Source: Deltaproteobacteria bacterium (GTDB lineage Bacteria; Desulfobacterota; BSN033; UBA1163). Taken from it: a stretch of 10,670 bases of DNA. The notes below the pieces were generated by a model, which did no database searches, had not been told where the DNA came from, and saw nothing but the letters and a program-made list of their open reading frames with translations. The position numbers were made by a program, and so were the translations under genes. The DNA lies in assembly GCA_016875155.1 (NCBI GenBank), contig VGSD01000059.1, positions 1 through 10,670 of the forward strand. Direction: 5' to 3'. Of the stretch, positions 1-7,091 are shown piece after piece. The first letter of the stretch is position 1. Each line of letters begins with the position of its first letter.

Positions 1-94
1 AGGAGGGTTATGTTTCAAAAAAATTCTGATGAAGGGTCCATCCGCCTTCCCTAATTGCTAACGGGGTGAACTCCCATTAAAGGAGAGTTGAAAA
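1..94. other. Left edge and leader of the first gene
   Basis: No full gene is visible here. All three forward frames are open from the window edge only to stops at 27-29, 52-54 and 59-61, so the tail of an upstream gene could end at any of them, and the sequence does not decide which. A ribosome binding site AGGAGAG at 81-87 lies 7 bases before the ATG at 95. An AGGAGGG at 1-7 sits only 2 bases before an ATG at 10, which opens a 14-codon frame; this is too short and too tightly spaced to call a gene. No convincing promoter is seen. Confidence 0.4.
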
Positions 95-1714
95 ATGGCA
101 AAAGAGATTCTCATCGCCGAAGCAGACAAGATGGCTCAGGAGGAGTTTGAACGGATTTTTGAAGCGAAGGGTCACCATCTCATTTTTACAAACAATGATG
201 AAGAAGCCGTTCTGCGGGGGAGACTCTTTAAGCCGGATCTCATTATCGGGGGAAGAGACCTGTGTCAGCGCATTCGATCCGACACAGAATTGAAAGAGAT
301 TCGATTCATCATCCTGCTTGATATGTTTGAAGATTTATCAGAGAAGGAACGCAAACGATTGAACGCGGATGGGATGATCTCGAGGCCGCTCAATGAGGAT
401 GAGGTTTTAAGTACGGTCAACCCTTTCATCGAAGGAATCCAAGAAGGGGCGGGGGATGAGGTTCATTTGGAAGACAATCTGGACTGGAAATCATTTGCTG
501 ATATTAGGGGGTTAGAAACTGGAAAGAAAGAGGAGTTTTCTCTGGATGGTGAGGGTGGCGTAGATGAAGAGGAGGAGATCATCGAGCTGGTTGATGTGGT
601 CGAAGAGCCTGAATCGAAGATGAGCATCGATGACTTTGCCCTTCAGCAAAAAGAGGAACTGTTCGGAGAAATCATTCCCATTGAATCCTGGGAAAAGCCG
701 GAAAGAGAAGAGGTCGTGGCAGGAAAAGAGTTTCTTCCTCCCCCCAAAGAAAAGGAGGAGAAGATTGAGGAGTTCTCCCTCCAGATTGATGAACCGATCT
801 TAGAGAAAAAAGTTTTACCTGAAGATGAACTATTTGAGAAGATCGAACTAGAGGATATCCTGCGGAAAGTAGAGAAGCTTACCCCCTCTATTGAGAAGGA
901 ATGGCGTGAAGAGAGGGAGAAGAAGGCTCCAGAGAAGGTTCCGGAAAAGATTGTCCCTCCCACACCCAAGGCCGAGGAGCGCTACGCAGGTTTTGATGAA
1001 TTCGAAGCCGCTCTCAAGGGCGAAGTAAAGACCGAGTCACTATCCATAGAAGAAGGACTTCAGCCTTTTTTCATCGAGGAGACGAAGCAGGAGGCTCCGA
1101 AATTGGCGACCCCAGAAGAAGCCCCTGCGGAACTGAATCTCCAGGAACTTGCAGAGGAAGAATTTCCAGAGATCTTTCTGGAAGAGCTTACAGAGGAACT
1201 GGAGAAACTTGAGGAAGAGGAATTGAGGTCTGAAGAGACGACCGTAGTGGTAGAAGAGGAAATGACCGAAGAAGAGATTTCAGAACTTTTGGGAGAAGAG
1301 ATCCAACCTTCGAAACAGGCATTGCCAGAGGTGCCCCGTACAGAGGAACCTCCTCTTGTAGAAGAATTACTTCCTGTAGAAGAAATGGCCCCGGTGGAAG
1401 AGGTGGCTCCAGTGGAGGAGCTTAGGGAGGTGGAAGTCGCTGCTCCTGAGATCACAGAAATGCCAAAAGTTCCTTTGAAAGAGATTCCCCCTCCTGCCAT
1501 ACGTTTGGACCAGAAAATCGAAGAGGTCATCACCAAAGGCGTGGAGGAGATGATGCAGGATTTTGTGACCAAAATCGTTCCCGAGATGGCCCAGCATATG
1601 ATTACCTCTACCTTGGAACGGATTGAGACAATGGTCAAGGAAGTGATTCCTGATCTGGCGGAGAAGGCGATTCAGGAAGAGATCCAGCGGCTTCAGAAGG
1701 GAGAAAAGGATTAA
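95..1714 (+). CDS. Degenerate receiver-domain protein with Glu-rich linker and PopZ-like C-terminal tail
   Basis: This 539-residue protein has three parts. Residues 1-115 resemble a CheY-type receiver domain (ILIAEAD near the start, KPDLII at 46-51, CQRIR at 57-61, FIILL at 71-75, SRP at 96-98). Between DLII and the following helix the usual Asp-x-x-MP-x-x-G phosphorylation loop is missing: only two Gly stand there (52-53), so phosphotransfer is not expected. The invariant Lys before Pro is Arg (R97). Residues about 118-470 are a very acidic, Pro-containing, low-complexity linker with PVEE-type repeats near 425-450, probably disordered. Residues 475-539 are predicted helices with a 23-residue tandem repeat (491-510 and 514-533, each V-x-x-hydrophobic-P-acid-x-A...R). 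The start has a good ribosome binding site 7 bases upstream. It precedes valS by 83 bases, probably co-transcribed. A scaffolding or polar-organiser role is inference from architecture and position; no function is established here. Confidence 0.85.
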   Translation: MAKEILIAEADKMAQEEFERIFEAKGHHLIFTNNDEEAVLRGRLFKPDLIIGGRDLCQRIRSDTELKEIRFIILLDMFEDLSEKERKRLNADGMISRPLNEDEVLSTVNPFIEGIQEGAGDEVHLEDNLDWKSFADIRGLETGKKEEFSLDGEGGVDEEEEIIELVDVVEEPESKMSIDDFALQQKEELFGEIIPIESWEKPEREEVVAGKEFLPPPKEKEEKIEEFSLQIDEPILEKKVLPEDELFEKIELEDILRKVEKLTPSIEKEWREEREKKAPEKVPEKIVPPTPKAEERYAGFDEFEAALKGEVKTESLSIEEGLQPFFIEETKQEAPKLATPEEAPAELNLQELAEEEFPEIFLEELTEELEKLEEEELRSEETTVVVEEEMTEEEISELLGEEIQPSKQALPEVPRTEEPPLVEELLPVEEMAPVEEVAPVEELREVEVAAPEITEMPKVPLKEIPPPAIRLDQKIEEVITKGVEEMMQDFVTKIVPEMAQHMITSTLERIETMVKEVIPDLAEKAIQEEIQRLQKGEKD

Positions 1715-1742
1715 GAGATTTCTAAAAAGGTATAGAAATCTC
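1715..1742 (+). other. Perfect 10-bp inverted repeat directly after the stop
   Basis: GAGATTTCTA (1715-1724) is exactly complementary to TAGAAATCTC (1733-1742) with an 8-base loop AAAAGGTA. It begins on the base after the stop codon of the receiver-like gene. No T-run follows, so it is not a typical intrinsic terminator. Part of the left arm (CTAAAAA, 1722-1728) can alternatively pair with TTTTTAG at 1759-1765, which lies just ahead of the valS ribosome binding site, and AAAGGTA occurs twice (1726-1732, 1751-1757). A transcript-processing or attenuation role is possible but unproven. Confidence 0.6.
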
Positions 1743-1775
1743 AGAGAACGAAAGGTAATTTTTAGAGCTCTCGTT

Positions 1776-1800
1776 AAGGAGGCAGAAGATTGCAAACATG
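1776..1800 (+). promoter_or_regulatory. Unusually spaced ribosome binding site of valS
   Basis: A strong AAGGAGG (1776-1782) lies 15 bases before the ATG at 1798, longer than the usual 5-9. An in-frame ATT at 1789 would have a spacing of 6 and would add three residues. Homology of the N-terminus (LDKSYDP near residue 6) fits the ATG, but ATT initiation, known in infC and pcnB, cannot be excluded. Confidence 0.5.
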
Positions 1801-4467
1801 GCTTCAACTATCTTGGACAAATCTTATGATCCCCACCAGGTGGAGGAGAAATGGTATCGTTTCTGGATGGAACGAAATTACTTCCGGGCAGATGAAGACT
1901 CAAAAAGCCCAGGCTATTCTATTGTCATCCCGCCTCCCAATGTCACCGGTGTCCTGCATATCGGACACGCCCTGAATAATACCCTGCAGGATATTCTAAT
2001 ACGGTTTAAAAGAATGGATGGCTTCAGTGTCCTCTGGATGCCCGGAACAGACCATGCCGGCATTGCCACCCAGAATGTGGTTGAGCGGCAGCTCATGGAA
2101 GAGGGCCTTGACCGGCATGCTCTGGGCAGGGATAAATTCATCGAACGCGTCTGGAAGTGGAAAGAGCAATCTGGTGGGACGATCATCAACCAGTTGAAGA
2201 AGTTAGGAGCCTCCTGCGACTGGTCAAGAGAGCGTTTTACCATGGACAAAGGTCTCTCCGAAGCGGTCAGGGAGGTTTTCATCCGCCTCTATCAAGAGGG
2301 GTTGATCTACCGCAGTCATTATATCATCAACTGGTGCCCGAGATGCCAGACCGCCCTCTCTGACCTCGAAGTAGAACATCATGAGATTTCAGGGAGACTC
2401 TACCACCTCCGGTATCCCTTCAAAGAGGGAGATCGATTCGTGATCGTGGCAACGACACGGCCAGAGACGATGATGGGCGATACAGCGGTTGCCGTTCATC
2501 CGGAGGATGATCGCTATCACGGGGATGTCGGGAAACAGATCATCCTGCCGGTCATCGGCAGGGAGATTCCGGTGGTCGGTGATCCCTATGTGGATAGAGA
2601 GTTCGGGACGGGCTGTCTCAAGATCACCCCTGCCCATGATTTTAATGATTTTGAGATCGGGTTGAAACACGGCCTTGAGCAGGTCAAGGTGATTGATGAG
2701 GAAGGCAGGATGAGTAAATATGCCGGTCCTTATCACGGGATGGATCGTTTTGATTGCCGTGAGAGGATTGTCGAAGATTTTAAACGGGAAGGGATTCTTC
2801 TTAAGACAGAGGATTATCATCACAAGGTGGGCCACTGTTACCGCTGTAAGACAATTGTCGAGCCCAATCTCTCCCTCCAGTGGTTTGTCCGGACCAAACC
2901 TCTTGCCCAGACAGCCATCCAGGCCGTCCGAACGGGTCAAACGCGAATTGTCCCCGAACTCTGGGAGAAGACCTACTATGAGTGGATGGAGAATATCAAG
3001 GATTGGTGCATCTCCCGGCAGATCTGGTGGGGCCATCGGATCCCTGCCTGGTATTGCGAGGCATGCGGTGAGGTCATAGTAGCCAAAAAGGAACCTCATT
3101 CCTGTTCTAAATGCAGGTCGAATCAATTGAGACAGGAGACCGATGTTCTGGACACATGGTTCAGTTCTGCGCTGTGGCCTTTCTCCACCATGGGATGGCC
3201 TGGAAAGACACCGGAGTTGAAGGTTTTTTATCCCACGTCTGTTTTGGTAACGGGTTTCGACATTCTCTTCTTCTGGGTGGCCCGGATGATGATGATGGGA
3301 CTTAAATTCATGGGAGATGTCCCTTTCAAAGATGTTTACATCCATGGCCTGGTCAGAGACGAGAAAGGTGAGAAATATTCGAAGACCCGTGGGAATGTGG
3401 TGGACCCGCTTGAATTGATCGAACGCTTCGGAGCCGATGCCCTCCGTTTCACCCTGGCGGCGTTGACCATGCCTGGCAGCGATTTAAAACTTTCAGAGTC
3501 CCGGACTGAAGGCTACCGCCACTTCGCCAATAAGATATGGAACGCTTCCCGCTTTGCCCTGATGAATCTTGAAGCCTTAATCCCTGATGAGACCGCTGGC
3601 AAACGACCTCCGGAGGAATTGAACCTTCCGGATCAATGGATCCGGAGAAGATTGAATGAGACGATACGGTCCGTCCGAAAAGCGCTGGACGAGTATAAGT
3701 TCAATGAGGCCTGCCATGTCCTTTATCAGTTCATCTGGCATGAATTCTGCGACTGGTATTTGGAGATGGCTAAACTCTATCTCTACAGGGAGAGGGATTC
3801 AAAGAGGCAAGACTCGACCCGACGAACGCTTGTAGAGGTACTCGATGCCATCCTTCGTCTGCTCCATCCGTTTATGCCTTTTATCACGGAGGAAATCTGG
3901 CAGCGACTTCCTGTTCAAAAAGAAAATGAATCGATTATGGTTTCTGAATTTCCAAAACCCGATCCACGCTATGACGATCAAAGGGTGGAAGATGAAATGG
4001 CCTGGGTCATAGAGGTGGTCAATGGTCTTCGGAACATCCGGGGCGAGATGAACCTTCCGCCCTCAGAACAGATTTCCGTCCATCTCCGCACGAAGAGTGA
4101 TGAGGCAGTGAAGCGGTTACGGGGACAGGACGATTTCATTCAATTCCTCGCATCGGTAAAAGAATTGAATATTGGACAGAATATCGAGAAACCCCTTTAT
4201 AGCGCCTATGCGGTTGTGCGGGATGTTGAGATCTTTGTCCCGATGGACCGGGCCCGGATGGAGGAGGAGGCGAAAAGGCTTCAGAAGGAGATCCTGAAGA
4301 TTGAGAAAGAGAGCGCTTTTGTGATGAAGAAACTTTCCAATGAGCAGTTTCTCTCAAAGGCTCCTCCTGAAGTCGTCCAGGAAGTGAGAGAGAAGGCAGG
4401 GGAATTTCTCTCCCAGCGTGAAAAACTGGAAGGGAGCCTGGTCAAAATCAGAGAAATGCTAGATTAA
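1798..4467 (+). CDS. valS: Valyl-tRNA synthetase
   Basis: Cytosolic class I synthetase that joins valine to tRNA-Val using ATP. The 889 residues match the usual bacterial length (about 880-950). The Rossmann signature PPPNVTGVLHIGH places HIGH at 54-57. The editing (CP1) insertion, about 195-340, carries TTRPETMMGDTAVAVHPED and TPAHDFNDFEIG, the hydrolytic site that removes mischarged threonine. Cys pairs C180/C183 and C347/C350 flank the insertion, and C420/C423 with C436/C439 form a second zinc-ribbon-like set. The KMSKS loop is present in altered form as KYSKT (526-530). An anticodon-binding helical domain follows at about 610-770, and a C-terminal coiled coil (about 818-889) is the tRNA-contacting arm typical of ValS. 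It probably shares a transcript with the upstream receiver-like gene and perhaps gatCA downstream, although a long palindrome separates it from gatC. The start is discussed under its ribosome binding site. Confidence 0.98.
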   Translation: MASTILDKSYDPHQVEEKWYRFWMERNYFRADEDSKSPGYSIVIPPPNVTGVLHIGHALNNTLQDILIRFKRMDGFSVLWMPGTDHAGIATQNVVERQLMEEGLDRHALGRDKFIERVWKWKEQSGGTIINQLKKLGASCDWSRERFTMDKGLSEAVREVFIRLYQEGLIYRSHYIINWCPRCQTALSDLEVEHHEISGRLYHLRYPFKEGDRFVIVATTRPETMMGDTAVAVHPEDDRYHGDVGKQIILPVIGREIPVVGDPYVDREFGTGCLKITPAHDFNDFEIGLKHGLEQVKVIDEEGRMSKYAGPYHGMDRFDCRERIVEDFKREGILLKTEDYHHKVGHCYRCKTIVEPNLSLQWFVRTKPLAQTAIQAVRTGQTRIVPELWEKTYYEWMENIKDWCISRQIWWGHRIPAWYCEACGEVIVAKKEPHSCSKCRSNQLRQETDVLDTWFSSALWPFSTMGWPGKTPELKVFYPTSVLVTGFDILFFWVARMMMMGLKFMGDVPFKDVYIHGLVRDEKGEKYSKTRGNVVDPLELIERFGADALRFTLAALTMPGSDLKLSESRTEGYRHFANKIWNASRFALMNLEALIPDETAGKRPPEELNLPDQWIRRRLNETIRSVRKALDEYKFNEACHVLYQFIWHEFCDWYLEMAKLYLYRERDSKRQDSTRRTLVEVLDAILRLLHPFMPFITEEIWQRLPVQKENESIMVSEFPKPDPRYDDQRVEDEMAWVIEVVNGLRNIRGEMNLPPSEQISVHLRTKSDEAVKRLRGQDDFIQFLASVKELNIGQNIEKPLYSAYAVVRDVEIFVPMDRARMEEEAKRLQKEILKIEKESAFVMKKLSNEQFLSKAPPEVVQEVREKAGEFLSQREKLEGSLVKIREMLD

Positions 4468-4490
4468 GAAATATCGGAAGCACGGCCATT

Positions 4491-4622
4491 GGTTATCAGA
4501 GAATCAGGTTAACAGGTTATAGTTATCAGGATATCTGGTTATCAGGCTTAAAGTTTCTTTTACCTGATATTCTGATAGTTTGGTATCCTGCCTCCTGATT
4601 TCCTGGTAACCTGATTACCTGT
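4491..4622. repeat. Long imperfect palindrome of GGTTATCAG-type words (valS-gatC gap)
   Basis: The left arm (about 4491-4546) repeats the word GGTTATCAG or close variants (4491-4499, 4502-4516, 4521-4530, 4537-4546). The right arm (about 4562-4621) carries the complementary words, such as ACCTGATAT and CCTGGTAACCTGATT. AATCAGGTTAACAGG (4502-4516) pairs with 4602-4616 at 14 of 15 positions, and CAGGATA (4527-4533) pairs with TATCCTG (4584-4590). The centre, about 4547-4561, is T-rich. The whole can fold as a hairpin of about 120 bases. It starts about 23 bases after the valS stop and ends before the gatC ribosome binding site. No coding potential or T-tract terminator is seen. Confidence 0.8.
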
Positions 4623-4655
4623 GGAGGATTATTTGTTCTATAGGAGTCTCAAACA

Positions 4656-4934
4656 ATGAAGATGGACATCGAGAAAGTGGCGAGGCTGGCCCGACTTGAA
4701 CTATCCGAAGAGGAGAGGAGGACATTCGGAGACCAGCTGGAGCAGATACTCACCTATATGGAGCAGTTGAATCGGCTTGACACCAGAGGCGTAGAGCCGA
4801 CTTCTCACGCCATTCCCATTGTCAATGTCTTCAGGGAGGATGAGGTCAAGTCCTCGTTTCCCAGGGGAGAGGTTCTAGGCATTTCGCCTGATCAGGAAGA
4901 TGACCATTTAAAGGTGCCAAGGATTATTGAGTAA
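4656..4934 (+). CDS. gatC: Aspartyl/glutamyl-tRNA amidotransferase subunit C
   Basis: Small subunit of the GatCAB amidotransferase, which converts Glu-tRNA(Gln) and/or Asp-tRNA(Asn) to the cognate amide in the indirect aminoacylation pathway; GatC wraps around GatA and stabilises the GatA-GatB contact. The 92 residues are the normal size. Family hallmarks are seen in order: the N-terminal helix with VARLARLELSEEE (about 7-20), LEQILTYMEQLNRLDTRGVEP (about 29-49), VNVFREDEV (about 56-64) and the C-terminal LKVPRIIE. The ribosome binding site AGGAG (4642-4646) lies 9 bases before the ATG; a second in-frame ATG at 4662 would shorten it by two residues. The gene is followed after 112 bases by gatA. 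Confidence 0.96.
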   Translation: MKMDIEKVARLARLELSEEERRTFGDQLEQILTYMEQLNRLDTRGVEPTSHAIPIVNVFREDEVKSSFPRGEVLGISPDQEDDHLKVPRIIE

Positions 4935-4938
4935 AGAA

Positions 4939-5032
4939 AGTGGCTAAAGTTGCAAAGTGACTAAATTGCCTAAAGTTATAAGGACTATATTTTAAGTTTT
5001 AAAACCTAAGCGCACTTTAGACACTTTAGTTC
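4939..5032. repeat. Palindrome of CTAAAGTG-type words (gatC-gatA gap)
   Basis: The left arm has CTAAAGT (4944-4950), CTAAATT (4961-4967) and CTAAAGTT (4970-4977), separated by G/C-containing spacers with a period of about 9-17 bases. The right arm has the complement CACTTTAG twice (5013-5020, 5022-5029). Between them TTTTAA-GTT-TTAAAA (about 4990-5004) forms its own small stem. The structure begins about 5 bases after the gatC stop and ends just before the gatA ribosome binding site. The arms align in an imperfect hairpin (about 4959-4983 against 5009-5032). Confidence 0.7.
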
Positions 5033-5046
5033 ATTATGGAGTGGTA

Positions 5047-6510
5047 ATGAAACTTCACGAACTAACCATCCATCAACTCCATGACCTTCTTGTGAGGAAA
5101 GAGGTAACCTCAAGGGAGGCGACCGAGGCCCTCTACAAGAGAATCGGAGAGGCGGATGGAAAGATTAAAGCCTATCTCATGCTGACGGAGGAGGAGGCAT
5201 TTCGCCAGGCGGATGAGGTGGACCGGAAGATTGCCAAAGGAGAAAGAATAGGGGACCTTGCAGGCATTCCGGTTGGGCTTAAAGACATCTTTTGCACTAA
5301 AGGAGTAAGAACGACCTGTGGCTCGAAGATATTGGGGAATTATATTCCTTTTTATGATGGTACTGTCATTAAAAAACTAAAAGAGAGGGAGGCTGTCTTC
5401 CTCGGCAAATTGAACATGGATGAATTTGCCATGGGGTCCTCCACGGAAAATTCGGGATTTCATACCACACGAAATCCCTGGGACTTGAAGCGTATCCCCG
5501 GAGGGTCAAGTGGCGGTTCTGCTGCCGCTGTGGCAGCGGATGAATGCATTGCGGCCCTCGGCACAGATACAGGAGGTTCAATCAGACAGCCTGCATCTTG
5601 CTGTGGCGTGGTTGGATTAAAACCGACCTATGGCAGGGTCTCCAGATACGGGCTGGTGGCCTTTGCTTCTTCGCTGGATCAGATCGGCCCCATCACAAAG
5701 GATGTGGAGGATTGTGCCATCCTGCTTGGCGGGATCAGCGGTTATGATCCCTCTGACTCCACTTCGGTCAATGTCGAGGTTCCTGATTATAAGCGATTCC
5801 TAATCAATGATGTGAAGAGGGTTCGAATCGGGATTCCGGATGAGTATTTCATCGAAGGGATGGACCCAGATGTCGAAAGGTCGGTCAGAGAGGCGGTTTT
5901 CCTATTAAAACATTTAGGCGCAGAAGTAGAAGCGATTTCACTCCCCCATACCCCTTATGCTGTAGCCGTCTATTATATCATCTGCACTGCAGAGGCGAGT
6001 TCTAACCTTGCCCGTTACGATGGGGTTAAATACGGTTTCCGCTCCAGAGGGCATGAAGACCTGATGGAGATGTATACCCGGACACGTGCGGAAGGTTTTG
6101 GCAAAGAGGTGAAACGGAGGATTATATTAGGGACTTATGTTCTTTCGGCAGGATATTATGAGGCTTATTATCGTAAGGCTTCCCAGGTCAGAACCCTGAT
6201 GAGAAACGATTTTGAGAAGGCCTTTGAAAAAGTGGATGTGATTCTGACGCCCACGGCACCAACGCCAGCTTTCCTGGTTGGAGAAAAGGTAGAAAACCCT
6301 CTTCAGATGTACCTCTCCGATATCTTAACGATTCCGGTCAACCTGACCGGAATCCCGGCCATTTCGATTCCCTGCGGACTGAGCAGAGAGGGTCTTCCCA
6401 TTGGCCTCCAGATCATGGGAAAACATTTCGACGAAGGGAAAATTTTACAGGCAGCCTTTACCTTCGAGCAAAACACGGACTTCCATCAGAAGAAACCGAC
6501 GCTCCTCTAA
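5047..6510 (+). CDS. gatA: Aspartyl/glutamyl-tRNA amidotransferase subunit A
   Basis: Amidase-signature subunit of GatCAB. It hydrolyses glutamine and passes ammonia to GatB, where the misacylated tRNA is amidated. With the ATG at 5047 the protein has 487 residues and the amidase catalytic triad falls at Lys79 (GLKD), cis-Ser154 (in GGSSGGS) and nucleophile Ser178 (in [10 protein letters not shown]), the numbering I recall for characterised GatA, which supports this start over the GTG at 5041. GGAG at 5038-5041 gives a spacing of 5. Further family motifs are [38 protein letters not shown] and [12 protein letters not shown]. The gene ends with tandem stops TAATAA (6508-6513). gatB does not follow; the next gene converges from the other strand, so gatB must lie elsewhere. 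Confidence 0.97.
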   Translation: MKLHELTIHQLHDLLVRKEVTSREATEALYKRIGEADGKIKAYLMLTEEEAFRQADEVDRKIAKGERIGDLAGIPVGLKDIFCTKGVRTTCGSKILGNYIPFYDGTVIKKLKEREAVFLGKLNMDEFAMGSSTENSGFHTTRNPWDLKRIPGGSSGGSAAAVAADECIAALGTDTGGSIRQPASCCGVVGLKPTYGRVSRYGLVAFASSLDQIGPITKDVEDCAILLGGISGYDPSDSTSVNVEVPDYKRFLINDVKRVRIGIPDEYFIEGMDPDVERSVREAVFLLKHLGAEVEAISLPHTPYAVAVYYIICTAEASSNLARYDGVKYGFRSRGHEDLMEMYTRTRAEGFGKEVKRRIILGTYVLSAGYYEAYYRKASQVRTLMRNDFEKAFEKVDVILTPTAPTPAFLVGEKVENPLQMYLSDILTIPVNLTGIPAISIPCGLSREGLPIGLQIMGKHFDEGKILQAAFTFEQNTDFHQKKPTLL

Positions 6511-6512
6511 TA

Positions 6513-6545
6513 AATTCCGAAATCAGAAATCCGCAATCCGAAATT
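6513..6545. repeat. AATCCGAAAT-word repeat in the convergent gatA/cutA gap
   Basis: Almost the whole 37-base gap consists of variants of one word: ATTCCGAAAT (6514-6523), CAGAAATCCG (6524-6533) and CAATCCGAAATT (6534-6545). The ends AATTCCG and CGAAATT are complementary at 6 of 7 positions. It touches the 3' ends of both genes and leaves no room for a conventional bidirectional terminator. Confidence 0.6.
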
Positions 6546-6547
6546 AA

Positions 6548-6874
6548 CTATGTGGTCATTTCCAGAAGCCACTCGAGGTAGGAAGAGGAACCTGCGATAA
6601 CGGGAAGGGATATGATTTCAGGGACGGAGTAGGAATGAAGGGACTTTACCTTATTCTCTAAATCATCGAACTTTTTCTTCTGCGTCTTAATGACGAGAAG
6701 CCATTCCTTTTCATCCCATATCCTTCCCTCCCAGCGGTAAATAGAACGGATTGGAGAGATGAGATTAACACAGGCAGCGAGTCTCTCCTCAACAAGGGTA
6801 TTTGAAATTCTTAATGCCTCTTCTTCAGAGCCACAAGTCACCAGTACAATGATTGGTTGGAACTCCATGTTCAT
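6548..6874 (-). CDS. cutA: CutA-family divalent-cation tolerance protein
   Basis: Small, trimeric, ferredoxin-like-fold protein of the CutA1 family, historically linked to copper tolerance; its physiological role is still unsettled. From the ATG at 6874 it has 108 residues, the normal length. Hallmarks: IVLVTCGSEEEA (Cys14), LVEERLAACVNLI (28-39), IRSIYRWEGRIWDEKEWLLVIKT (42-64), SLHSYSVPEIISLPV (78-92) with His80 and Glu86, and the terminal SSYLEWL. The usual HPY of the family is HSY here. The start is uncertain: a second ATG lies at 6868, and an upstream TTG at 6916 gives 122 residues, but none has a clear ribosome binding site. It is the third - strand gene after the lipoprotein and the aldolase, separated from the latter by about 215 bases that hold a long palindrome. 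Confidence 0.9.
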   Translation of the reverse strand: MNMEFQPIIVLVTCGSEEEALRISNTLVEERLAACVNLISPIRSIYRWEGRIWDEKEWLLVIKTQKKKFDDLENKVKSLHSYSVPEIISLPVIAGSSSYLEWLLEMTT

Positions 6875-6919
6875 TGATATGAGTGAGGGATGGCTTTTTG
6901 CGCCGGAGTCTGGCAAATT

Positions 6920-7077
6920 CCAATAACCAAATTACAATTTCCAAATAAGCTCCAATAACCAATGTTCAAATGACCCAAACAAATATTCCTCAATCCGGTT
7001 TTGAATTTTGGTCATTGGTTATTATTGGGTTATTGGTGCTTGCCTGCCTGCCGGTAGGCAGGGAATTTGGTTATTGG
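6920..7077. repeat. Long palindrome of CCAATAACCAA-type words (aldolase-cutA gap)
   Basis: CCAATAACCAAATT (6920-6933) is an exact 14-base inverted match to AATTTGGTTATTGG (7064-7077). A second word pair, CCAATAACCAAT (6952-6963), matches 7024-7036 apart from one extra base, and AATGACC (6969-6975) pairs exactly with GGTCATT (7010-7016). The loop is about 6989-7002. The structure fills the gap between the aldolase stop (7092) and the cutA start region and could fold into a hairpin of about 155 bases. Its right arm is interrupted by a GC-rich palindrome (listed separately). Short shadow frames running through it are not genes. Confidence 0.8.
7043..7062. repeat. GC-rich 20-base palindrome nested in the larger repeat
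   Basis: CCTGCCTGCCGGTAGGCAGG is self-complementary around CCGG except for one G/T pair (7050/7055). Its base composition is unlike the surrounding A/T-rich words. Only the right arm of the larger palindrome contains it: the left arm at the matching place reads AATAAGC followed by TTTCC-type words. It therefore looks like a later insertion or replacement. From memory, near-identical CCTGCC...GGCAGG motifs occur dispersed in other uncultured bacterial genomes; this was not checked. Confidence 0.65.
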
Positions 7078-7091
7078 TTCACCATTCCCTT

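Noticed and set aside
10..54. 14-codon frame after AGGAGGG at the left edge
   Set aside because: The spacing of 2 bases is too short for normal initiation, and the frame may simply be the tail of an upstream gene cut by the window.
1715..1797. T-box riboswitch ahead of valS
   Set aside because: The gap is only 83 bases and lacks the conserved T-box bulge sequence and a terminator/antiterminator pair.
643..1807. Antisense frames of 108, 192 and 146 codons under the first gene
   Set aside because: They are the complement of Glu-rich codons (GAA/GAG become Ser/Phe/Leu-rich antisense), have no ribosome binding sites and overlap a well-supported gene.
1790..1975. 61-codon TTG frame overlapping the start of valS, with ideal ribosome binding site spacing
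   Set aside because: The ribosome binding site distance (7) is good, but the frame overlaps conserved valS sequence and its peptide has no recognisable features. The spacing is more simply explained by ATT or long-spacer initiation of valS.
2389..3345. 318-codon antisense frame inside valS
   Set aside because: It lies wholly inside conserved valS motifs, shows no recognisable domain and has no start signal; it is a codon-bias shadow.
4491..4622. CRISPR array
   Set aside because: The repeated words are about 9 bases, drift in sequence, have no unique spacers of constant length and are arranged as inverted arms, not direct repeats.
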